From Verrucomicrobiota bacterium (GTDB lineage: Bacteria > Verrucomicrobiota > Verrucomicrobiia > Opitutales > Opitutaceae), in assembly GCA_016235555.1 (NCBI GenBank), contig JACRKC010000039.1:1-64000 (forward strand): DNA of 64,000 nucleotides, written 5' to 3'. How positions within the stretch are numbered: the first letter of the stretch is position 1; each line of letters starts with the position of its first letter. The position numbers and the translations under genes are program-made. The notes below the pieces were generated by a model. It saw only the letters and a list, made by a program, of their open reading frames with translations, did not search any database and was not told the DNA's origin. This document shows positions 1-8,338 of the stretch, one piece after another.

Positions 1-1
1 C

Positions 2-208
2 GCCGACCGGAAGTCGGCGGCCTGGAAGGTGGCGCTGGCGGCCAGGCTCAAGCAGACCACGCAGGCGGACAATCGCTGGCTGGCGGCCCACCTGCACATG
101 GGCACGCCCGTCGCGGTCAGCCACCACACGGGCCGGGCAAGACGCGGCGAGTTGCCTGCGGCGGAAATGCTTCGGCAGAAACTTCTGACATTAAATGTTA
201 AAACCTGA
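2..208 (+). CDS. C-terminal end of a REP-associated (Y1-type) transposase, cut by the window start
   Basis: This open frame enters from the left edge and stops at a TGA at 206-208, leaving 68 residues. It contains a helical segment with ARLKQTT, NRWLAAHLHMG and VAVSHHTGR. From memory this resembles the C-terminal HTH tail that follows the Y1 transposase domain in larger RAYT proteins, where a similar 'ARRLRxETT...IAxRLxMG' pattern occurs. The catalytic HUH part would lie outside the window, so the assignment rests on the tail alone. A second, smaller RAYT gene at 2755-3297 and many palindromic repeats nearby fit this reading. It could instead be an unrelated HTH protein. Confidence 0.55.
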   Translation, partial: ADRKSAAWKVALAARLKQTTQADNRWLAAHLHMGTPVAVSHHTGRARRGELPAAEMLRQKLLTLNVKT

Positions 209-291
209 CCCTTTTGGCCTTTTTCTTTTGGCCTTTTGCTTAAAACCCCTTTTGGCCTTTTGCTTTTTTCTTTTGGCCTTTTGCCCTCCTC
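209..291. repeat. Low-complexity tandem repeat built on TTTTGGCCTTTTGC
   Basis: Five imperfect copies of the word CTTTTGGCCTTT, separated by short T-rich stretches, follow directly after the transposase stop codon. Both strands stay open through it, but the translations are only Lys/Gln/Ala repeats. It looks non-coding. The remaining bases to 338 hold nothing I recognise. Confidence 0.7.
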
Positions 292-338
292 CAAGGCGTA
301 TGTGGCGAACGGTAGCGGCAGACGGACGACCGTTGGCT

Positions 339-1589
339 TCAGCGAACAATCGTTTTGGCTGACTGTGCCCGCGCAAGCTCCTCCGCCGCGCGCAGCACGC
401 GCAGGGTGTTGCCGCCCCAGATTTTTTCCACGTCCGCGTCGGATAGGCCGCGCTTGAGCAGCGCGAGCGTGATCTTCGGATAGTCAGCCACGTCCTCGAT
501 GCCGGTCACGCCACCGCCGCCGTCCATGTCGGCGCCGATGCCGACGTGGTCGGCGCCCGCGACGTCGATCGCGTGAAAGAGGTGCTTCAGAAAACCGTCG
601 ATGGTCGCCCGCACCTTCGTCTTCTCGGCTTTGATCCGGTAGAGATCCACGCTCAGCTCGGCGTCCTCGGCATCGGTGAGTTTGCGGCCCGACGCCCGCG
701 CTTCGCGCCGATGGGCGGCGCTCTCCAGTTCCGGATTCGGCGGCGCATCGATCAGGAAGAGCGAAACCATGTTCACCTGGATCACCCCACCCTTCGCCGC
801 GATCTCGCGGAGGAGCTCATCGCTTACGTTGCGGCGGTGCTGGCGGATCGCCGCACAGCCCGAGTGCGTCAGCACGATCGGCGTCTGCGACAGCGCGAGC
901 AACTGCCGCACCGTCTCGTCGGACGCGTGCGACCCGTCGATCACGAGGCCGAGGCGGTTGCACTCCTTGACCGCTTCGCGGCCAAGCGGACTCAGGCCCT
1001 CCCACTCCGGCCCCACGACACCCGGCTGCGACGAATCGGCGAGGTCGTTGTTGCCGTTGTGCACGAACCCGAAGAACCGCATGCCGAACTCGCGGTAGGT
1101 CTGGAGCAGGGTGAGGTCCTTGCCGACGGCGTAGCCGTTTTCGACGCTGAGGAAAATCGCCCGGCGTCCCGCCGCGGCGATGCGCCGGCCATCGGCGGCG
1201 GACAACGCCAGCTCGCACTCGCCCGGATGGCGCGCCGCCATCTCGCGCACGCGCAGAAACGAGCGCAGCGCGTTGTCGCGAACGGCCGCGTAGCCCTCGG
1301 GCGTGCGCGGGCCTTGATCCACGTAGACGGCAAACACCGCCGCTTTCAGCCCGCCCTCGCGCATCCGCGGGAAATCGAGTTGGGAAAAATCCTTCCGCGC
1401 CTCATGTCGCAGCGAAATGTCCCAACCGGTCCGGCGCAGGCTGAGCGTCGGCGTGTCGACGTGCGTGTCGATGGTGAAGAGCCGGGCGTGCAACGCCGCC
1501 GCGCGGGCCGCGAGCTCAGCCTCGGTCTCGGCGCGGAGCGCGCAAAACGCGGCAAGAAAGAAGCACACCAATAATCGGGGCTGGATCAT
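339..1589 (-). CDS. Membrane dipeptidase, peptidase family M19
   Basis: A 416-residue exported zinc dipeptidase of the renal dipeptidase type, which cleaves dipeptides in the periplasm. The N-terminus is a signal peptide (MIQPRLLVCFFLAAFCALRA). The M19 metal-site motifs follow in order: DTHVDT (HxD) near residue 40, SVENGYAVG with the bridging Glu, IDGSHASD, LTHSGC and GIGADMDGG. The length suits the family. I chose the ATG at 1587-1589 because the signal peptide begins there; upstream codons in frame are Arg/Pro-rich and unlikely to be translated. It is transcribed divergently from trxB, 131 bp away. Confidence 0.93.
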   Translation of the reverse strand: MIQPRLLVCFFLAAFCALRAETEAELAARAAALHARLFTIDTHVDTPTLSLRRTGWDISLRHEARKDFSQLDFPRMREGGLKAAVFAVYVDQGPRTPEGYAAVRDNALRSFLRVREMAARHPGECELALSAADGRRIAAAGRRAIFLSVENGYAVGKDLTLLQTYREFGMRFFGFVHNGNNDLADSSQPGVVGPEWEGLSPLGREAVKECNRLGLVIDGSHASDETVRQLLALSQTPIVLTHSGCAAIRQHRRNVSDELLREIAAKGGVIQVNMVSLFLIDAPPNPELESAAHRREARASGRKLTDAEDAELSVDLYRIKAEKTKVRATIDGFLKHLFHAIDVAGADHVGIGADMDGGGGVTGIEDVADYPKITLALLKRGLSDADVEKIWGGNTLRVLRAAEELARAQSAKTIVR

Positions 1590-1720
1590 GGTCGGAGGAG
1601 GAAACACCGGCAGCCTGCCGTGCGTCGTCCTGGACGCAAGCCGCCCGGTATTCGGCCGCGGGCGCATCTCCGCAGTTGCGCTCCGCCGCTCCTTAAACTC
1701 ACTTCACCGCTCACTTCATC

Positions 1721-2671
1721 ATGTCCAACCCCTCTGTCGAAAACGTCGTCATCGTCGGCACCGGCTGCGCGGGACTCACCGCCGCCATCTACACCGCCCG
1801 CGCCAATCTCAATCCGCTCGTGCTCGAGGGCCCGCTGCCCGGCGGCCAGCTCACGACGACGAGCGAGGTGGAGAACTTCCCCGGCTTTCCCGCGGGCGTC
1901 GACGGTTTCCAGCTCATGCAAAACCTGCGCGAGCAGGCCACGAAGTTCGGCACCCGTTTCGAACAGGCGCTGATCGACCGCGTCGATTTCACCTCGTCGT
2001 CCCGCAAACTCTACGCCGGCGACCGCCTGATCCTCGCCCGGGCCGTCATCATCGCCACCGGCGCCTCGCCACGCATGACCGGCATCCCAGGCGAAAAGGA
2101 ACTCTACGGCGGCAAAGGCGTGACCACCTGCGCGACGTGCGACGGCGCGTTCTACCGCAAGATGGACGTCGCCGTGATCGGTGGCGGCGACAGCGCCGCC
2201 GAGGAAGCGCTCTTCCTCACGCGCTTCGCGAGCAAGGTCTACCTCGTTCATCGCCGCGACACGCTGCGCGCCTCGAAAATCATGGCCGATCGCGCCACCT
2301 CCCACCCGAAAATCCAGCCCGTGTGGAACAGTGTGCCCGTCGCCGTCGAGGGCGTCGCGCAAGGCGCCGTCTCCGGCCTGCGCGTGCGCCACGTCCAGAC
2401 CGGCACCGAGACGGTGCTGCCTATCAAGGGCCTCTTCGTCGCCATCGGCCACCAGCCCAACACCGGCCCCTTCGCCGCGGTGCTCGACCTGGACGAGGGC
2501 GGCTACTTCAAGCCGATCGCCGGTTCGCAGGTGAAAACCAAGGTCCCCGGCGTCTACGTCGCCGGCGACTGCGCCGACCACGTCTACCGCCAGGCGATCA
2601 CCGCCGCCGGCATGGGCTGCCAAGCCGCCATCGAGGCCGAGCGCTGGCTCGCGGAGCACAGCCACGAGTAA
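1721..2671 (+). CDS. trxB: Thioredoxin-disulfide reductase
   Basis: A cytoplasmic NADPH-dependent flavoenzyme that reduces thioredoxin. Its 316 residues are the standard bacterial length. An FAD-binding Rossmann motif ([16 protein letters not shown]) is at the N-terminus. The redox-active CATC lies in [11 protein letters not shown] near residue 135. The NADPH-binding [11 protein letters not shown] and [10 protein letters not shown] follow, and the C-terminal FAD motif [11 protein letters not shown] is intact. ATG at 1721 starts the protein close to the FAD motif, as usual. It stands alone, followed by a REP palindrome pair that may act on its mRNA 3' end. Confidence 0.97.
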   Translation: MSNPSVENVVIVGTGCAGLTAAIYTARANLNPLVLEGPLPGGQLTTTSEVENFPGFPAGVDGFQLMQNLREQATKFGTRFEQALIDRVDFTSSSRKLYAGDRLILARAVIIATGASPRMTGIPGEKELYGGKGVTTCATCDGAFYRKMDVAVIGGGDSAAEEALFLTRFASKVYLVHRRDTLRASKIMADRATSHPKIQPVWNSVPVAVEGVAQGAVSGLRVRHVQTGTETVLPIKGLFVAIGHQPNTGPFAAVLDLDEGGYFKPIAGSQVKTKVPGVYVAGDCADHVYRQAITAAGMGCQAAIEAERWLAEHSHE

Positions 2672-2682
2672 CGACGGCTCGA

Positions 2683-2754
2683 TTGTGGGAGGGGCTTTAT
2701 GCCCCGACTTGAATTTCCGCTCGTCTTTGTCGGGGCCTGAAGCCCCTCCCACAA
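2683..2754. repeat. REP/BIME palindrome pair upstream of RAYT transposase
   Basis: TTGTGGGAGGGGCTT at 2683 and its inverted partner ending at 2754 flank about 20 bp of spacer; the arms extend through GCCCCGAC on the left and GTCGGGGC on the right. A third copy lies just past the transposase gene at 3304-3328 and a related copy is at 16600-16649. This matches REP sequences found next to RAYT genes. Confidence 0.88.
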
Positions 2755-3297
2755 ATGCAACCCCTCCAGAGGGCGAGCGCCCACCCATCTCCGCCCAAAC
2801 CCGGTTACTCGGCATTGCGACGCCATCGCTGGTCAGCTCCCGGAGCGGAGTATTTCGTGACGTTCAATCTTCAGCGACCTGCTGCCCGGCTATGTGAGCT
2901 CTCGATGCTCGCCGCGCTCGACGACCAGCGCACTCGACTCGAATTGGAATCATATTGCCAAGTTCGCACCTGGGTCGTGATGCCGGACCATCTGCACCTG
3001 CTCTTCACCTTGGGGCCCAACCAGGAATTGTCCGAGGTTCTACGACTCTTCAAAGGACGCCTGACGCCCGCGCTACGCCACCACGATCTCTCGTGGCAGG
3101 ATGGCTACTACGAACACCATATGCGGCCCGATGAAGATCGCCTCCCCGTGTTTCTCTACATCTTCCTCAACCCTTATCGTGCAAAACTGCTTCAATCCTC
3201 CGAAAAATGGCCGGGATATTTCTGCTCGACGGATGACTGGAATTGGTTTGGTCCGTTGACCAATTCGGAGGTTCCATTTCCAGAATGGCTGCGATGA
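2755..3297 (+). CDS. REP-associated tyrosine transposase (Y1_Tnp, RAYT)
   Basis: A 180-residue single-strand DNA transposase of the IS200/Y1 superfamily. RAYTs bind and nick REP hairpins. The HUH motif is visible as VMPDHLHLLFTLG near residue 80. The typical C-terminal region with a Tyr (FLYIFLNPYRAKLL) follows about 60 residues later. YYEHHMRPDED between them is also family-like. It is shorter than the 300-residue type whose tail appears at the window start. The ATG at 2755 abuts the upstream REP pair, and the gene is bracketed by REP copies at 2683-2754 and 3304-3328. The stop TGA overlaps the ATG of the next gene. Confidence 0.9.
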   Translation: MQPLQRASAHPSPPKPGYSALRRHRWSAPGAEYFVTFNLQRPAARLCELSMLAALDDQRTRLELESYCQVRTWVVMPDHLHLLFTLGPNQELSEVLRLFKGRLTPALRHHDLSWQDGYYEHHMRPDEDRLPVFLYIFLNPYRAKLLQSSEKWPGYFCSTDDWNWFGPLTNSEVPFPEWLR

Positions 3298-3833
3298 CCA
3301 AACGTCGGGGCATAAAGCCCCTCCCACAGTTACGCCGTTCCCTCGGTATCCCCGCCAACTACGGCGTCGCGCGCGGCATGCCCGCCTTTCGCGAGGCGAA
3401 ACACGTCGTGCGCGTCGGCCGCGACCCGAACGACGGCAAGCCCGTCCGCCTCACTCCGGCCGCCGCCCGCGCCTGGCGCCGCATGCGCGACGCCGCCGCG
3501 GCCGACGGCATCACACTGCTCCCGCTTTCCGGCTTTCGCAGCATTGCCCGGCAAACGCGCCTCATCCGCCGCAACCTCGCGAAGGGCCGGCCGATGGACG
3601 ACCTCCTGCGCTACATCGCCGCCCCCGGCTACAGCGAGCACCACACCGGCCGCGCCATCGACATCGGCGATCCCACCGACACCACCGTCGAGGAGTCCTT
3701 CGCCCGCACCCCCGCCTATCGCTGGCTGAAGAAGCGCGCTCACGAATTCGGCTTCGTCATGACCTATCCGCGCGGCAACCGCCACGGCATCGGCTACGAG
3801 CCATGGCACTGGTGCTGGCACGCGAGATCGTAG
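3294..3833 (+). CDS. VanY/M15-type D-alanyl-D-alanine carboxypeptidase family protein
   Basis: A predicted zinc peptidase that trims the stem peptide of peptidoglycan. Motifs of the M15B family are present: SGFRS, then SEHHTGRAIDIGD (the HxxxxxxD zinc ligands) and EPWHWCWH with the third His. There is no obvious signal peptide. The start is uncertain. ATG at 3294 overlaps the transposase stop (ATGA), but then REP bases 3304-3328 would be translated as about eight residues. ATG at 3378 (MPAFREAK) avoids this but removes residues I think are conserved (LGIPANYG). The stop codon TAG lies inside another REP copy at 3830. Confidence 0.8.
   Translation: MTKRRGIKPLPQLRRSLGIPANYGVARGMPAFREAKHVVRVGRDPNDGKPVRLTPAAARAWRRMRDAAAADGITLLPLSGFRSIARQTRLIRRNLAKGRPMDDLLRYIAAPGYSEHHTGRAIDIGDPTDTTVEESFARTPAYRWLKKRAHEFGFVMTYPRGNRHGIGYEPWHWCWHARS
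3304..3328. repeat. REP copy downstream of RAYT
   Basis: GTCGGGGCATAAAGCCCCTC followed by CCACA matches the right arm of the 2683-2754 pair. With that pair it brackets the transposase gene. Confidence 0.85.
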
Positions 3834-3861
3834 GTCGGGCTTCACGCCCGACACATCCGGG
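3830..3861. repeat. REP palindrome GTAGGTCGGGCTTCACGCCC
   Basis: GTCGGGC and GCCCGAC form a hairpin around TTCAC, and a second half (ACATCCGGG) starts after it. The same family, nearly identical in its first 20 bases, sits inside the cusA coding sequence at 61986-62034. The TAG of the preceding gene is part of this repeat. Confidence 0.8.
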
Positions 3862-3936
3862 TTTCTCTCCGCCTGCCGCGCATCCGGCGGCGCGCCCATT
3901 AGAAGTCCGCGCCTTCCGCCACGCGCATTTCATAGT

Positions 3937-3951
3937 TTAGAATAATTCTAA
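3937..3951. promoter_or_regulatory. PerR/Fur-type operator upstream of the regulator gene
   Basis: TTAGAATAATTCTAA is a perfect 7-1-7 inverted repeat, 54 bp before the ATG of the Fur-family gene. It closely matches the published PerR box form (TTATAATnATTATAA) and stands out as an AT-rich island in GC-rich DNA. It probably mediates autoregulation of the regulator, and perhaps of the suf genes behind it. Binding is inferred from the sequence only. Confidence 0.72.
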
Positions 3952-4005
3952 TTATTACTTGCCCCACTCCGGTGATGCGGTTTGTTGGCCGGTCCCACGA
4001 CTCCC

Positions 4006-4428
4006 ATGTCCACCGCCACGATGCCCACCGACGCCCTCGCGCAAAAGCTCGCTGACTCCGGCCTGCGCGCCACCCCGCAACGCGAGGTCGTCTACAACGT
4101 GCTCCTGAAAAAGCGCGATCACCCCACCGCCGACGAGGTCTTCGCCCGCGTCAAATCCGAGCTCCCCTCCATCTCGCTCGCCACCGTCTACAACTGCCTC
4201 GACACCCTCGTCGCCTGCGATCTCGTGCGCTCCGTCAATTTCGAGCGCGGCCCCACGCGCTACTGCCCCAACCTCCGGCCGCACGCGCATTTTCACGACG
4301 AGAAAACGGGCGAGACCCACGACGTCGATCTCCCGCCCGGCATCATCGAAAAAGTCCGCTCCATCCTCCCGAAAGGCTACGACGCCTCGTCCGTCGAGAT
4401 CATCTTCCGCGGCAAGGCCAAAGCCTGA
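4006..4428 (+). CDS. Fur-family transcriptional regulator, PerR-like
   Basis: A 140-residue metal-dependent repressor. The N-terminal winged helix contains GLRATPQREVVYNVLL and LATVYNCLDTL, the standard Fur recognition helix region. The dimerisation part has HAHFHDEKTGE, with the His/Asp metal ligands. No CxxC structural zinc motifs are present, which occurs in some family members. ATG 4006 was chosen over an upstream TTG because it lies at the expected distance from the HTH. A perfect PerR-type box is upstream and sufCBD-sufT lie downstream in the same direction, so it probably links peroxide or iron status to Fe-S assembly. Confidence 0.9.
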   Translation: MSTATMPTDALAQKLADSGLRATPQREVVYNVLLKKRDHPTADEVFARVKSELPSISLATVYNCLDTLVACDLVRSVNFERGPTRYCPNLRPHAHFHDEKTGETHDVDLPPGIIEKVRSILPKGYDASSVEIIFRGKAKA

Positions 4429-4470
4429 CCCTACTCGCTACTCACTACCCGCTACTCGCTACTTTCCGCA
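4429..4470 (+). repeat. Short direct repeat CTACTCGCTACT between regulator and sufC
   Basis: The 42-bp gap is almost entirely made of the words CTACTCGCTAC, TCACTACC and CGCTACT. No terminator is seen, so the regulator and sufC could be cotranscribed. Confidence 0.55.
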
Positions 4471-5235
4471 ATGAGCCAACTCGAAATCAAAGACCTCCAC
4501 GTCGCCATCGGCGAAAAAGCCATCGTCAAGGGCCTCACGCTCACCATCCGCAGCGGTGAAGTCCACGCGATCATGGGCCCGAACGGCACCGGCAAATCCA
4601 CGCTCTCCAAGGCCATCGCCGGCCACCCCGACTACACCATCACGTCGGGCGACGTGCTCCTCGACGGCAAATCCATCCTCGAACTTGAGGCCGACGAGCG
4701 CGCCCGCGCGGGCCTCTTCCTCGCCTTCCAATATCCGAGCGAGATCCCCGGCGTTTCCATCGCCAACTTCCTCCGCGCCGCGCTCCAGGCCCGCCTGGCC
4801 GAAGGCGAGGAGATCGACGCCACCGCCTACTACAAGCGGCTCTACGCCAAGATGGACATGCTCAAGATCGACCGGAAGTTCACCTCGCGCTCCGTCAACG
4901 ACGGCTTCTCCGGCGGCGAGAAGAAGCGCTGCGAAATTCTCCAGATGGCCATGCTCGAGCCGAAGTTTTCGCTCATGGACGAGACCGACTCCGGCCTCGA
5001 CATCGACGCGCTCCGCATCGTCGCCGAAGGCGTCAACACCCTCCGCGGCCCGAACCTCGGTGTGCTCCTCATCACGCACTATCAGCGCCTGCTGAACTAC
5101 ATCGTCCCCGACTTCGTCCACGTCATGTATGACGGCCGTATCGTGAAGAGCGGCGGCAAAGATCTCGCCCTCGAGCTCGAAGCCAAGGGTTACGACTGGG
5201 TGAAAAAGGAACTCGCCGCGGCAACCGCGGCGTAA
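4471..5235 (+). CDS. sufC: Fe-S cluster assembly ATPase SufC
   Basis: The ABC-type ATPase of the SUF system; it forms the SufBC2D scaffold in the cytoplasm and drives conformational change during cluster assembly. Its 254 residues match the family. Walker A is GPNGTGKST at residues 36-44, the ABC signature is [12 protein letters not shown], and Walker B is [10 protein letters not shown] with the characteristic SufC DSGLD. First of four consecutive suf genes on the plus strand. sufS and sufE are not in the window, so the cysteine desulfurase must be encoded elsewhere. Confidence 0.97.
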   Translation: MSQLEIKDLHVAIGEKAIVKGLTLTIRSGEVHAIMGPNGTGKSTLSKAIAGHPDYTITSGDVLLDGKSILELEADERARAGLFLAFQYPSEIPGVSIANFLRAALQARLAEGEEIDATAYYKRLYAKMDMLKIDRKFTSRSVNDGFSGGEKKRCEILQMAMLEPKFSLMDETDSGLDIDALRIVAEGVNTLRGPNLGVLLITHYQRLLNYIVPDFVHVMYDGRIVKSGGKDLALELEAKGYDWVKKELAAATAA

Positions 5236-5239
5236 CGCC

Positions 5240-5336
5240 CAACGCGCAACGCTTAACGTTTAACTCTCAAGTAATGTCCTCGCCCACGCTCTCTCCATTT
5301 AAGCGTTCAGCGTTGAACGTTAAACGTTGAGCGTTC
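5240..5336. repeat. AACGTT-rich imperfect inverted repeat between sufC and sufB
   Basis: The left part contains AACGCGCAACGCTTAACGTT and the right part GTTGAACGTTAAACGTTGAG. Together they form a long imperfect dyad filling most of the 126-bp gap. It could fold in the polycistronic mRNA. It is one of several word-like inverted repeats in the window. Confidence 0.65.
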
Positions 5337-5361
5337 CGCGGTCCGCATCGCGCCCATCGCC

Positions 5362-6819
5362 ATGAAACCACTCTCCGACACCGATACCCTCCCCGCCCCC
5401 GAACTCGAAGAACCCGCGGTCAATCCCGTCGTCGGGATCGATCAGTCCGCCGGCAATTTCACCTACGACATCAAATACGACTTCGACGCCGGCACGGGCC
5501 TCTCCGAAAAGACCATCGACTACATTTCAGCGGTCAAAAAAGAGGCCCCATGGATCCGCGACTTCCGCCACGAGGCGCTGAAAAAATTCCTCGCGATGCC
5601 CATGCCCACCCACTGGGCGACGAAGGATCTCGAGAACATCAATTTCGACAAAATCCGCTACTACCTCGCGCAAGGCCAGAAGCCGAAGCGCACGTGGGAC
5701 GAGGTGCCCGACGACATCAAGAAAACCTTCGAGCGCCTCGGCATTCCCGAGCAGGAGCGCAAATACCTTGCCGGCGTCGAGGCGCAGTTCGACTCCGAGG
5801 CCGCCTACTCCAACATCAAGGAAGCCGTCGCCAAGCAGGGCGTCATCTTCGTCAACTCCACCGAGGGCCTGCGCGAGCACCCGGAGATTTTCCGCAAATT
5901 CTTCGGCAAGGTCATCCCGACTTCCGACAACAAGTTCGCCGCGCTCAACAGCGCCGTGTTCTCCGGCGGCTCGTTCATCTACGTGCCGAAGGGCGTCAAG
6001 GTCTCGCACCCGCTCCAGGCCTACTTCCGCATCAACGCGGAGAACTTCGGCCAGTTCGAACGCACGCTCATCATCGCCGACGAAGGCTCCGAGGTCGTTT
6101 ACATGGAGGGCTGCACCGCGCCGAAGTTCTCCACCGCCACGCTCCACAGCGCCGTGGTCGAACTCGTCGCGCTCAAGGGCGCCAAGATCCAATACATCAC
6201 CGTCCAGAACTGGGCGAACAACGTCTTCAACCTCGTCACCAAGCGCGGCCTCGCGCACGAGGAAGCCGAGATCAAGTGGATCGACTGCAACATCGGCAGC
6301 CGCCTCACGATGAAATATCCCGGCGTCGTCCTGAAGGGCCGCAAGGCCCGCGGCGAAGTCATCTCCATCGCCCTTGCCAACGACGGCCAGCACCAGGACA
6401 CCGGCGCGAAGATGATCCACGCCGCCGACGAGACCACGTCCAACGTCGTCTCCAAATCGATCTCCGTCGGCCAGGGCCGCGCGACCTACCGCGGCCAGGT
6501 GCACATCCCGAAGCGTCTCAAGGGTTGCAAGAACAACACCGAGTGCGACGCGCTGCTGATCAACACCAACTCGCGCACCGACACCTATCCCGCCATCACC
6601 GTCCGCGGCGACCGCAACGCCACGCAGCACGAGGCCAGCGTTTCGAAGGTGAATGAGGAGATGATCTTCTACATGCAGCAGCGCGGCCTCACCGAGGGCC
6701 AGGCGATGAGCCTCGCCGTCAACGGTTTCATCAACGACCTCGCCCGCCAGTTCCCGATGGAATACTCCGTCGAGCTGAAACGCCTGATCGACTTGGAAAT
6801 GGAAGGCTCGGTCGGCTGA
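5362..6819 (+). CDS. sufB: Fe-S cluster assembly protein SufB
   Basis: The scaffold subunit of SufBC2D on which the cluster forms. It is 485 residues long, the usual size. Typical stretches include [65 protein letters not shown] and the conserved late segment [18 protein letters not shown], whose Cys and Glu are family hallmarks. The C-terminal [19 protein letters not shown] is also standard. ATG at 5362 begins an acidic leader that precedes the conserved core. It lies between sufC and sufD, the normal order. Confidence 0.97.
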   Translation: MKPLSDTDTLPAPELEEPAVNPVVGIDQSAGNFTYDIKYDFDAGTGLSEKTIDYISAVKKEAPWIRDFRHEALKKFLAMPMPTHWATKDLENINFDKIRYYLAQGQKPKRTWDEVPDDIKKTFERLGIPEQERKYLAGVEAQFDSEAAYSNIKEAVAKQGVIFVNSTEGLREHPEIFRKFFGKVIPTSDNKFAALNSAVFSGGSFIYVPKGVKVSHPLQAYFRINAENFGQFERTLIIADEGSEVVYMEGCTAPKFSTATLHSAVVELVALKGAKIQYITVQNWANNVFNLVTKRGLAHEEAEIKWIDCNIGSRLTMKYPGVVLKGRKARGEVISIALANDGQHQDTGAKMIHAADETTSNVVSKSISVGQGRATYRGQVHIPKRLKGCKNNTECDALLINTNSRTDTYPAITVRGDRNATQHEASVSKVNEEMIFYMQQRGLTEGQAMSLAVNGFINDLARQFPMEYSVELKRLIDLEMEGSVG

Positions 6820-6823
6820 ACCA

Positions 6824-6922
6824 GTCTTTCTCTTTCCTCTTCCTCTTACTCTTTCTCCCCTCAGCGCGGACGAAAGCAAAAGAGCGGGAGAGAAAGAGAA
6901 CGATTAAGAGAAAGAAGAAAGA
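6824..6922. repeat. Pyrimidine/purine inverted repeat between sufB and sufD
   Basis: A run of TCTTTCTCTTTCCTCTTCC is answered by AGAGAAAGAGAACG and AAGAGAAAGAAGAAAGA about 50 bp on, giving a long imperfect hairpin. A very similar element lies between the DUF1800 and DUF1501 genes at 50043-50130. Confidence 0.65.
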
Positions 6923-6931
6923 TTTTCGCAG

Positions 6932-8251
6932 ATGTCCGCCTCCACCCTTTCCTCCACGCCCGCCACCGTCGGCGCCTTCACGCCCGAAGCCTTCGCCGCG
7001 CACCTCGCCTCGCTCCCGCCGCTGCCGGCGTGGTGGCTCGACCGCAAGCGCGCCGCTTACGAACGCTTCGCCTCGCTGCCCATGCCCAAGCGCACCGACG
7101 AATCGTGGCGCTTCAGCAACATCGCCACCCTCACGCTGGACGGCTTCGCCCTCCCCGCGCCCACCGCTTCCTCGCACCACGCGCCCATCGGCATCCAAAA
7201 ATCGGCCAAGCTCGTCTTCGCCAACAACCGCCTCTCCACCCGCGAGCCGCTCGCCGCCGACCTCGCCGCACGGGGCGTGATCGTCGATTCGCTGCAAAAC
7301 GCCCTCGTCCGCCACGGCGACCTCGTGCGCGAGCATCTGCTCGCCCAGCCGCAGCGCCTCGGCTCGGCCAAGTTCGCCGCGCTGCACGAAGCGTTTCTCG
7401 CCGACGGCGCGTTCGTCTACGTGCCGAAGGGCGTCGAGGTCGAACTGCCCGTCGGCCTCTTCAGCTACGCCGCCGGCGCCAACACCGCCGTCTTCCCGCA
7501 CACCCTCGTCGTCGCCGCGGAAAACTCCCGCGTGACCGTCGTCGAATATTTCGGCAGCGCCGAGGATCACGACGCCCACTTCGCCTGCGGTGCGAACGAC
7601 CTCTACGCCGGCCACGGCGCCCAGATCGTTTACGTCGGCAAACAGGATTGGAGCGAGAGCACCCTCTCCTTCCAGCTCAACTCCACCGTCGTCCGCCGCG
7701 ACGCGCGCGTGCAGTCGCTCAACCTCCACCTCGGCGCCCGCCAGGCCCGCTCCGAGTCGCTCTCGCAGCTCCAGGCTCCCGGCGCGTTCTCCGAGATGCT
7801 CGCGCTCACCGTCGCGCACGACGCGCAGGAGTTCGACCAGCGCACGCTCCAGATCCACCAGGCGCCCAACACCAAAAGCGACCTCCTCTACAAAAACGCC
7901 CTCCGCGACAAGGCGAAGACCATCTTCTCCGGCCTCATCATCGTCGATCCCGACGCGCAGCAGACCGACGCCTACCAGAGCAACCGCAACCTGATGCTCT
8001 CCGATGACGCCGAGGCGAACGCTCTCCCCGGTCTCGAAATCCAGGCCAACGACGTGCGCTGCACGCACGGCGCCACCACCAGCCGCATCGATCGCGAGCA
8101 GGAGTTCTACCTCCAGTCGCGCGGCATCGACCGCGCCGCCGCCGACGAACTCATCACGTTCGGCTTCTTCGAGGACGTCCTCAACCGTCTCGCCAGCGAC
8201 GAGCTCCACACCGCCCTGCGCAACCTGATTCAGTCCAAATTCAAGAAGTGA
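6932..8251 (+). CDS. sufD: Fe-S cluster assembly protein SufD
   Basis: SufB paralogue and third member of the SufBC2D complex. Its 439 residues fit SufD. Recognisable segments are ADGAFVYVPKGVEVELPVGL in the N-terminal half, HQAPNTKSDLLYKNALRDKA, FSGLIIVDPDAQQTDAYQSN and VRCTHGATTSRID, followed by RGIDRAAADELITFGFFEDV. ATG at 6932 begins the only Met-initiated frame that includes the whole domain. It follows sufB after a purine/pyrimidine repeat spacer and precedes sufT. Confidence 0.96.
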   Translation: MSASTLSSTPATVGAFTPEAFAAHLASLPPLPAWWLDRKRAAYERFASLPMPKRTDESWRFSNIATLTLDGFALPAPTASSHHAPIGIQKSAKLVFANNRLSTREPLAADLAARGVIVDSLQNALVRHGDLVREHLLAQPQRLGSAKFAALHEAFLADGAFVYVPKGVEVELPVGLFSYAAGANTAVFPHTLVVAAENSRVTVVEYFGSAEDHDAHFACGANDLYAGHGAQIVYVGKQDWSESTLSFQLNSTVVRRDARVQSLNLHLGARQARSESLSQLQAPGAFSEMLALTVAHDAQEFDQRTLQIHQAPNTKSDLLYKNALRDKAKTIFSGLIIVDPDAQQTDAYQSNRNLMLSDDAEANALPGLEIQANDVRCTHGATTSRIDREQEFYLQSRGIDRAAADELITFGFFEDVLNRLASDELHTALRNLIQSKFKK

Positions 8252-8260
8252 TCCAAGTAG

Positions 8261-8324
8261 CCACGAAACCCACGAATCACACGAAAGTCTGATTTCCTTT
8301 TCGTGTATTTCGTGTGTTTCGTGG
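8261..8324. repeat. CCACGAAA inverted repeat between sufD and sufT
   Basis: CCACGAAACCCACGAATCAC on the left pairs imperfectly with CGTGTATTTCGTGTG and TTTCGTGG on the right. It belongs to the group of word-like inverted repeats found in several gaps of this window. Confidence 0.75.
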
Positions 8325-8338
8325 TGCCGCTCCAAGCC

